This document shows, piece after piece, positions 43,621 through 48,855 of a DNA stretch of 48,855 nucleotides (within the stretch, counting starts at the first letter, position 1; the number at the start of each line of letters is the position of its first letter). The stretch comes from Alphaproteobacteria bacterium (GTDB lineage: Bacteria; Pseudomonadota; Alphaproteobacteria; RS24). The notes under the pieces are model-generated. The model worked only from the letters and a program-made list of their open reading frames with translations. It was not told the origin of the DNA and did not search any database. A program made the translations under genes and the position numbers. The stretch spans positions 1 through 48,855 of the forward strand of contig CATDDF010000071.1 in assembly GCA_949498175.1 (NCBI GenBank). The letters run 5' to 3'.

Positions 43621-45027
43621 CTAAAAGGCTTTGACGATATTTTCGACCATTTTCTTGGCATCCGAGAACAACATCATCGTGTTGTCGCGGAAGAATAATT
43701 CATTCTCGACACCGGCATAGCCCGAGCCCATGCCGCGCTTGATGAACAGCACTGTGGCAGCGCGGTCAACATCCAAAATCGGCATACCGTAAATCGGACT
43801 TTGCGGGTCGGTTTTGGCCGACGGATTGGTCACATCATTGGCCCCGATAACAAAGGCCACATCAGCCTGCGGGAACTCGGAATTAATGTCTTCCAATTCA
43901 AACACTTCATCATAGGGCACGTTGGCCTCGGCCAATAGCACGTTCATATGACCCGGCATACGACCGGCGACCGGATGAATGGCGTAAGTTACTTTCACGC
44001 CTTCTTTTTTCAACTCATCAGCCATTTCGCGCAAAGCGTGCTGGGCTTGCGCCACCGCCATGCCATAGCCCGGCACGATAATCACCGAACCGGCATTTTT
44101 CATGATAAAGGCCGCATCTTCGGCGCTGCCTTGTTTGACCGGACGCTGTTCAACGCCACCGGCGGCAACCGCACCATCTTCGCCACCAAAGCCGCCAAGA
44201 ATGACCGAGATGAACGACCGGTTCATGCCCTTACACATAATGTAAGACAAAATGGCGCCCGATGAGCCGACCAAAGAGCCTGTGATAATCAAGGCCAGAT
44301 TGCCCAAAGTGAAGCCGATACCGGCAGCCGCCCAACCCGAATAAGAATTCAGCATGGACACGACAACCGGCATATCCGCACCACCAATGGGAATGATGAT
44401 CAAAAAGCCGATGGCAAAGGACAATACGGTGACAAACAAGAACACTTCGGCCAACTGATTGGTCGGATCGAGACAAAGATAGACAATGCCGGCCAAAATG
44501 CTGACGAAAATGATGATGTTGATGGCATGTCGTTGCGGCAGCAATATGGGCGCGCCGGACATGGTGCCTTGCAGCTTGGCAAAGGCAATCACCGAGCCGG
44601 AGAAAGTAATCGCGCCAATGGCGACGCCAAGCGACATCTCGACAAGACTGGCCGTCATGATTGCGCCATTCTTCACAATACCGAATGCCTCAGGTGACAA
44701 AAACGCGGCCCACGCAACCAATACGGCTGCCATGCCGACCAGCGAGTGAAAAGCGGCAACCAATTGCGGCATATCGGTCATGGCGATACGGCGCGCAATC
44801 ACCGCGCCGATAATGCCGCCAATGGCGACACCGGCGGCGATAATGCCGAAGCTTTCCAATGAGTTATTGTCGAGAAGCGTCAGCGTTGTGGCGACCGCAA
44901 TGGCCATGCCGGCCATGCCGAAATAATTACCCTGCCGCGATGTTTCGGGGCTCGATAGCCCGCGCAAAGACAGAATGAAAAAGACACCTGAAACAAGATA
45001 GAGAAGGGTTGATATATTAGCGCTCAT
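43621..45027 (-). CDS. pntB: NAD(P) transhydrogenase beta subunit PntB
   Basis: A 468-residue subunit of the proton-translocating transhydrogenase, which uses the proton gradient to make NADPH from NADH. About nine helices form the N-terminal part, and the NADP(H)-binding domain III is at the C-terminus: IIVPGYGMAVAQAQHALREM, then YAIHPVAGRMPGHMNVLLAE, VAFVIGANDVTNPSAK and YGMPILDVDRAATVLFIKRG. Complete. It is the last gene of the pntAA-pntAB-pntB run, with a TAG-GGG ribosome site 11 bases from pntAB. Confidence 0.96.
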   Translation of the reverse strand: MSANISTLLYLVSGVFFILSLRGLSSPETSRQGNYFGMAGMAIAVATTLTLLDNNSLESFGIIAAGVAIGGIIGAVIARRIAMTDMPQLVAAFHSLVGMAAVLVAWAAFLSPEAFGIVKNGAIMTASLVEMSLGVAIGAITFSGSVIAFAKLQGTMSGAPILLPQRHAINIIIFVSILAGIVYLCLDPTNQLAEVFLFVTVLSFAIGFLIIIPIGGADMPVVVSMLNSYSGWAAAGIGFTLGNLALIITGSLVGSSGAILSYIMCKGMNRSFISVILGGFGGEDGAVAAGGVEQRPVKQGSAEDAAFIMKNAGSVIIVPGYGMAVAQAQHALREMADELKKEGVKVTYAIHPVAGRMPGHMNVLLAEANVPYDEVFELEDINSEFPQADVAFVIGANDVTNPSAKTDPQSPIYGMPILDVDRAATVLFIKRGMGSGYAGVENELFFRDNTMMLFSDAKKMVENIVKAF

Positions 45028-45038
45028 CAGTCAGACCC

Positions 45039-45344
45039 CTAATCTTTTTTACGATACATGGCGAGCATGCGCTGGGTCACCAGAAAGCCGCCGAAAATAT
45101 TAATGGACGCCAAAATGACGGCACCGAAACCGAGCCAGCGTGTCATCGCACCGGCTTGGTCATCGACGCTGACATCAGCCCCAATCGCGACCAACGCGCC
45201 GACAATAATCACCGACGAAATGGCATTGGTGACCGACATAAGCGGTGTGTGCAAAGCCGGGGTCACCGACCAGACCACGTAATAACCGACGAAAACGGCC
45301 ATAACGAAAATGCTCAACAGATAGATAATGGCATCTACATTCAT
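45039..45344 (-). CDS. pntAB: NAD(P) transhydrogenase subunit alpha part 2 (membrane)
   Basis: A 101-residue membrane part of the split alpha subunit, with about three helices: [20 protein letters not shown], then [20 protein letters not shown] and [20 protein letters not shown]. The [17 protein letters not shown] block is highly conserved and forms part of the proton channel. Its ATG overlaps the pntAA stop in ATGA, so the split subunits are made together. Confidence 0.96.
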   Translation of the reverse strand: MNVDAIIYLLSIFVMAVFVGYYVVWSVTPALHTPLMSVTNAISSVIIVGALVAIGADVSVDDQAGAMTRWLGFGAVILASINIFGGFLVTQRMLAMYRKKD

Positions 45345-46582
45345 TTTTTTGCTCCCTTGGCCGCCTTTTTAACCGGTTTTTTAGCTGGCTTTTTGGCCGC
45401 CGCATTTCTCATGACAGGCTTTTTTGCGGCCGCCCTTTTCGTCGGCTTTTTCTTTTGCAGCGCCGGATGGACAACCGACCCGTCGCGGGTCAGACCGATA
45501 CCGGCAATAATTTCGTCTTCCCAATCCAGCGCCAGTTCCTTTGTCTCTTTATCGAAAAACGCATCGAGGAAATTAAACAAATTGCGGGAAAATAATTCCG
45601 ACGCATTTCCGGCCAAGCGACCCGGCACATTATGATGCGCGACCAGTTTCACGCCCTTATGCGTCGTCACCTTACCGGCTTTCGACAATTTGCAATTGCC
45701 GCCCTGTTCAACAGCCAAATCAACCAGCACCGCGCCGGGTTTCATGCCTTCCAGCATTTTCTTGGTCACCAATTCCGGTGCCGGACGGCCCGGAATAAGC
45801 GCCGTGCAAATAACAATGTCTTGCTTGGCGATATGTTCGGTCACCAGAGCTTGCTGGCGCTTTTGATAATCGGCGCTCATTTCCTTGGCATAACCGCCTT
45901 CAGTTTCGCCGCTATCATTATCATCGGCTTCCACCATGACAAATGTGCCGCCCAGACTTTCAACCTGCTCGGCGGCGGCGCGGCGCACATCGGTGGCACT
46001 GACAATGGCACCCAATCGCTTGGCCGTAGCAATAGCCTGCAAACCGGCAACGCCGGCTCCCATAACGAAAACGCGCGCCGCAGGGACAGTTCCCGCCGCC
46101 GTCATCATCATCGGCAAAGCGCGACCATATTCTGCCGTTGCATCCAACACCGCCTTATAGCCGGACAAATTTGATTGCGAGGACAGAATATCCATAGATT
46201 GCGCGCGCGTGATGCGCGGCATCAACTCCATCGCCATGGCTTGAATTTTCGCTGCCTCATAGGATTTCACAGCGGCCGCGTTTTGATACGGGTTGAGGGA
46301 GGCAACAAGAACCGCCCCATTCTTCATTGCTTTCACCTGCGCAGCGGAAGGCGCGCGCACGCCAAACACCACATCGGATTTTTTCAGCACCGCCGCCATT
46401 GCTTTGGTGACGGTTGCGCCGGCCTGTTTATAGTCGGCATCGGCAAAGCCGGATGCTTCACCCGCACCGGCTTCAACCGTAACCTTAATGCCAAGGCCGG
46501 TCATTTTCTTCACCGTCTCCGGTGTTGCAGAAACACGCGGTTCACCACCTGCTTCCTTCAATACAGTCAGGCTTACAGCCAT
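45341..46582 (-). CDS. pntAA: NAD(P) transhydrogenase subunit alpha part 1, with a Lys/Ala-rich tail
   Basis: A 413-residue NAD(H)-binding subunit. [20 protein letters not shown] at the start, [20 protein letters not shown] and the dinucleotide site [20 protein letters not shown] are typical, as is [20 protein letters not shown]. Split PntAA proteins are commonly about 380 residues; this one adds about 40 residues, nearly all Lys, Ala and Pro, in AKKP-like units, between the end of the domain ([17 protein letters not shown]) and the stop. Such a tail is not needed for catalysis. GGGAG precedes the ATG. Confidence 0.95.
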   Translation of the reverse strand: MAVSLTVLKEAGGEPRVSATPETVKKMTGLGIKVTVEAGAGEASGFADADYKQAGATVTKAMAAVLKKSDVVFGVRAPSAAQVKAMKNGAVLVASLNPYQNAAAVKSYEAAKIQAMAMELMPRITRAQSMDILSSQSNLSGYKAVLDATAEYGRALPMMMTAAGTVPAARVFVMGAGVAGLQAIATAKRLGAIVSATDVRRAAAEQVESLGGTFVMVEADDNDSGETEGGYAKEMSADYQKRQQALVTEHIAKQDIVICTALIPGRPAPELVTKKMLEGMKPGAVLVDLAVEQGGNCKLSKAGKVTTHKGVKLVAHHNVPGRLAGNASELFSRNLFNFLDAFFDKETKELALDWEDEIIAGIGLTRDGSVVHPALQKKKPTKRAAAKKPVMRNAAAKKPAKKPVKKAAKGAKK

Positions 46583-46629
46583 TGATTACTCCCGATTTTC
46601 AATTTACGGCGATGGGCGAAGCGCATGCT

Positions 46630-46782
46630 CTAGCCATATACAAAGAGCAGGAGCATGACCAAAATAATGGTAATGAAGACAATGCTCCATTTTGTGTAGT
46701 CCAGAAACGCCTCATAGGTGTGTTCATGTTCGGGGCGATCCATTTCTTCGCCCCAATCTTGGCTGTCATTGGTGTCGGTCAT
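46630..46782 (-). CDS. aa3-type cytochrome c oxidase subunit IV (bacterial)
   Basis: A 50-residue protein with a short polar N-terminus (MTDTNDSQDWGEEMDRP) and one transmembrane helix (WSIVFITIILVMLLLFVYG) preceded by YEAFLDYTK. This is the bacterial aa3 oxidase subunit IV (COX4_pro_2) pattern: an accessory helix of the terminal oxidase. The ATG at 46782 is used; the open frame runs further upstream without support. The other oxidase genes are not in this window. It sits just upstream of pntAA, 47 bases away, in the same direction. Confidence 0.88.
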   Translation of the reverse strand: MTDTNDSQDWGEEMDRPEHEHTYEAFLDYTKWSIVFITIILVMLLLFVYG

Positions 46783-46854
46783 ATTATTCTCCCCGCTCAA
46801 TAGGGCGCAAATATAGCAAAAGCTTTGCATCGCACAAGCTTAGATTTTACCCCG

Positions 46855-47652
46855 TTAACGCGCATCGGTCAGCGACCCGAAATGGCGGATTTCAGCCATC
46901 TCTTCGATTTGTTCGGCCAAACGCATAATCTCGATCATATGCCCGGCCCACAGCGCCTGCCCGGCTTCGTCTTCTATTTCATCTTGGCGCAATTCAATAA
47001 GGCCGTGCGGCAAACCGTTTGTCGTGCCGTGGCGGTAAAGGCAATCATTTTTCAGCCGCCCCGAATACGGCGCATTATCACCGAAACAAATATCACTGTG
47101 ATGCGTCATATAATCAAGCATGAGATTGCGCAAGCGGTCATCCCTATCCCATAAAATGGCTGCTTGCCATGGGCGTGCCTGCCCGCGCCAAGAGGGCGTA
47201 AAACTGTGCACGGAAAGAATTATCGGCACTTGTCCTGCGGCTGAAGCGGCATCCACTGCAGTCTCAATGGCCTGATTATAAGGTGCGTAAAAATCATTGA
47301 TGCGCGCCTGCCAAGCGGCTTTGTCTTGAAACGGATCAATATTGCGATTGGCCGGAATAATCGCCCCATCAGATAGTTTCATCACCAATGTTGGATCATC
47401 TAGGCCGCGATTGGGGTCAATGAGCAAGCGCGAAAACTGCGACGCCACCAAAGGGCAATTCAACCCGTCAGCAATTCGCTGAGCGACTTGAAGCGCGCCA
47501 ATATCATAAGCAATATGTCGCGCCAATTCTTCTTTCGGCAGCCCCAGCCCGTTCAATTCTGGCGGTATGTAATTGCTGGCATGGTCGCAAATAATCAAAA
47601 ACCGACGATTGCAGGCTTCATCTCCAAGACGGCTGGCTAACACCGGCGACAT
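46855..47652 (-). CDS. N-formylglutamate amidohydrolase family protein
   Basis: A 265-residue zinc-amidase-like protein (Pfam FGase). FLIICDHASNYIPPELNGLG is the N-terminal metal block, ARHIAYDIGALQVAQRIADG and FSRLLIDPNRGLDDPTLV follow, and ILSVHSFTPSWRGQARPW carries another histidine. N-formylglutamate amidohydrolase ends histidine breakdown, but many alphaproteobacterial relatives are not in hut operons, and none is here, so the substrate is open. It is seven bases after the alpha/beta hydrolase gene, in the same run. Confidence 0.92.
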   Translation of the reverse strand: MSPVLASRLGDEACNRRFLIICDHASNYIPPELNGLGLPKEELARHIAYDIGALQVAQRIADGLNCPLVASQFSRLLIDPNRGLDDPTLVMKLSDGAIIPANRNIDPFQDKAAWQARINDFYAPYNQAIETAVDAASAAGQVPIILSVHSFTPSWRGQARPWQAAILWDRDDRLRNLMLDYMTHHSDICFGDNAPYSGRLKNDCLYRHGTTNGLPHGLIELRQDEIEDEAGQALWAGHMIEIMRLAEQIEEMAEIRHFGSLTDAR

Positions 47653-47658
47653 GGTGCC

Positions 47659-48681
47659 TCAACTTTCTTTGCGGCGTAAATGGCGGCCCGGCGTGGTTTT
47701 GCCGTCAGCCAAAAAGCGCATGATTTCTGCCGTAATTTCCCGTTTCCATGTATGGTGCAGCAAATGACCGGCACCGACCAATTCAAGCAGTTCAACATCA
47801 GGCCGCAAGGCCAGAAGCGAGGCAGCATTATAATCAATATTCACTGTGCGATCCTTGTCGCCATGAATGATGAGCAGTTTGTTTTGCGTGCCCGGCATAT
47901 GTTCATAAGTTTTCTGCATATCTTCGAGATGATGCTTCAAATTCATCGCATAAATCGCATTGGTGCGGAAAGCGCGCGGTTGCAAAATCAGCGCAATGGC
48001 GGCATCGCGCACATAATTTTGCGGCGCTGTTTCCGGCCAAGCTGCCCCCTCAGAACCGGCTTGCATTTGCGCTGCACCATATTTGGTCAAGACAATATTG
48101 GACAAAATCGGCCCGATAATCGGCAAAGTAACCAGCCGATTGGCCCAATAATCAGGGCCATACCACGGAATAATGGGCGGCGCGAGCATAATGGAAGCGG
48201 TGATTTCCTCGCCCAGCACTTGCGCATAGGCCAAAGCGGTGGAGCCGCCCCAGCTTTGCCCGATAATGACCGGCATTTCATAACCCAAGGCGCGCACGGC
48301 TTGATGAATTTCGCGCGCCTGCGCGCGCGGGTCAGACATTTCTCGGTCAGCTGATTTGGTTTTCGACCGTCCAATGCCCGGGCGGTCAAAACTCAAGACC
48401 GTGCCATGCGCCGCCAAATCATCACCTAAAGCCAGCATCATATCATGCGCATTGGCGCTGGAGCCGTGTATCAGCACAAAAACCGGCTTGTCTTTGCCAG
48501 CCTCGGTATTTTTTGACAAATAATGTAAAGTTGCGCCGCGCGTTTCGATAAACGAACCGGCAGGCGGCAAATCGGCCATAAGCCGCGCGCGCAAACGCGC
48601 ATCATGCAGCCAGGCCATGAGGCCTAAAATAACAATGAGGGAAAAAACACCGACCAACATCAGCGTATATCGAAAGAACAA
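47659..48681 (-). CDS. Alpha/beta hydrolase, membrane-anchored
   Basis: A 340-residue hydrolase with one N-terminal helix (about residues 5-25). The oxyanion loop is VLIHGSSANAHD, the nucleophile elbow is IIGQSWGGSTALAYA, the acid is probably in LLIIHGDKDRTVN and the histidine in VGAGHLLHHTW. Family members are esterases, lipases or haloperoxidase-like enzymes; substrate unknown. TTG 48681 is used since GGCGGGGC lies ahead; ATG 48660 would cut into the helix. The gene is followed by the N-formylglutamate amidohydrolase-like gene. Confidence 0.9.
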   Translation of the reverse strand: MFFRYTLMLVGVFSLIVILGLMAWLHDARLRARLMADLPPAGSFIETRGATLHYLSKNTEAGKDKPVFVLIHGSSANAHDMMLALGDDLAAHGTVLSFDRPGIGRSKTKSADREMSDPRAQAREIHQAVRALGYEMPVIIGQSWGGSTALAYAQVLGEEITASIMLAPPIIPWYGPDYWANRLVTLPIIGPILSNIVLTKYGAAQMQAGSEGAAWPETAPQNYVRDAAIALILQPRAFRTNAIYAMNLKHHLEDMQKTYEHMPGTQNKLLIIHGDKDRTVNIDYNAASLLALRPDVELLELVGAGHLLHHTWKREITAEIMRFLADGKTTPGRHLRRKES

Positions 48682-48719
48682 ATTAGCCCCGCCTGAAGGT
48701 TTGGGCGGTGAAAAGCCAA

Positions 48720-48845
48720 TTAGCCTTGGCGTGCCTTAAACCGCTTATTGGTTTTGTTAATGACATAAAGGCGGCCACGACGACGCACCAGCTGGTTTTT
48801 CTGGTGACGGTCACGCAGCGACTTCAAAGAATTGCGGACTTTCAT
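48720..48845 (-). CDS. rpmJ: 50S ribosomal protein L36
   Basis: A 41-residue L36, starting [20 protein letters not shown] and ending FKARQG. It is the longer alphaproteobacterial form and, like L31 here, lacks the zinc-binding cysteines found in many L36 proteins. GGAG lies at the very edge of the window, six bases before the ATG, as a ribosome site. Identified by direct translation. It lies 38 bases upstream of the alpha/beta hydrolase gene. Confidence 0.95.
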   Translation of the reverse strand: MKVRNSLKSLRDRHQKNQLVRRRGRLYVINKTNKRFKARQG

Positions 48846-48855
48846 CTTCGGCTCC

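Noticed and set aside
1-48855. CRISPR arrays, rRNA genes, insertion sequences or toxin-antitoxin pairs
   Set aside because: I saw no regularly spaced repeats, no transposase-like frame, no rRNA-like stretches and no convincing small two-gene module.

Overview
The window is a dense, almost entirely coding stretch of an alphaproteobacterial chromosome, judged only by eye. The pointers are a cycHJKL-type cytochrome c maturation cluster (ccmI-ccmE-ccmF), split proton-translocating transhydrogenase genes (pntAA-pntAB-pntB), a bacterial aa3-oxidase subunit IV, the alphaproteobacterial regulator TrcR, COQ9, a DUF2849-CysI-DUF934 sulfite reductase operon, zinc-free L31 and L36, and the remains of a gene transfer agent (GTA). 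GC is moderate, and many genes abut or overlap by 1-4 bases. A free-living marine relative of Rhizobiales/Parvibaculales would fit, but the order is a guess.

Layout. 1-2186 (minus): nitroreductase, ccmI, ccmE and the start of ccmF. 2248-3242 (minus): a collapsed GTA locus, with a gp1-like gene, the first part of the large terminase, and the tail of a DUF2793 protein joined out of frame. 3423-9226: a YcgN-family protein, a three-gene NMT1/THI5-type ABC importer, then the assimilatory sulfite reductase operon behind a perfect 16-bp palindrome. 9227-13057: MscS channel, DUF1491, SufE, a leftover second sufE 3' end, and three small DNA-binding-type proteins. 13124-23422: MFS exporter, enoyl-CoA hydratase, acyl-CoA synthetase, MaoC hydratase, MsrB, S9 oligopeptidase, beta-lactamase-fold hydrolase, nitronate monooxygenase, CDP-alcohol phosphatidyltransferase and gamma-carbonic anhydrase. 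23439-24810: tRNA-Gln(TTG) and tRNA-Pro(CGG) flanking an SMP-30-type protein. 24820-31685: MBL hydrolase, second acyl-CoA synthetase, amidase, CDF metal exporter, PdxH. 31735-36234: a housekeeping run (Sel1 lipoprotein, fabI, aroC, thiE, efp, suhB). 36236-43599: ABCB exporter, rpmE, DUF1192, quinone oxidoreductase, trcR, DUF465, purEK, COQ9, rpsU. 43621-48845: pnt operon, aa3 subunit IV, N-formylglutamate amidohydrolase, alpha/beta hydrolase, rpmJ.

How it fits together: most genes are core metabolism and translation. The accessory signal is erosion rather than acquisition: the GTA was reduced by one large internal deletion, and a duplicated sufE tail now lies inside the 3' end of the neighbouring DUF6456 gene. 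I found no intact mobile element, CRISPR array, rRNA gene or convincing new multi-gene system. The least explained items are the ccmI start, the palindrome before the sulfite reductase operon, the lysine-rich tail on PntAA, and a small antisense membrane-protein ORF overlapping a permease gene.
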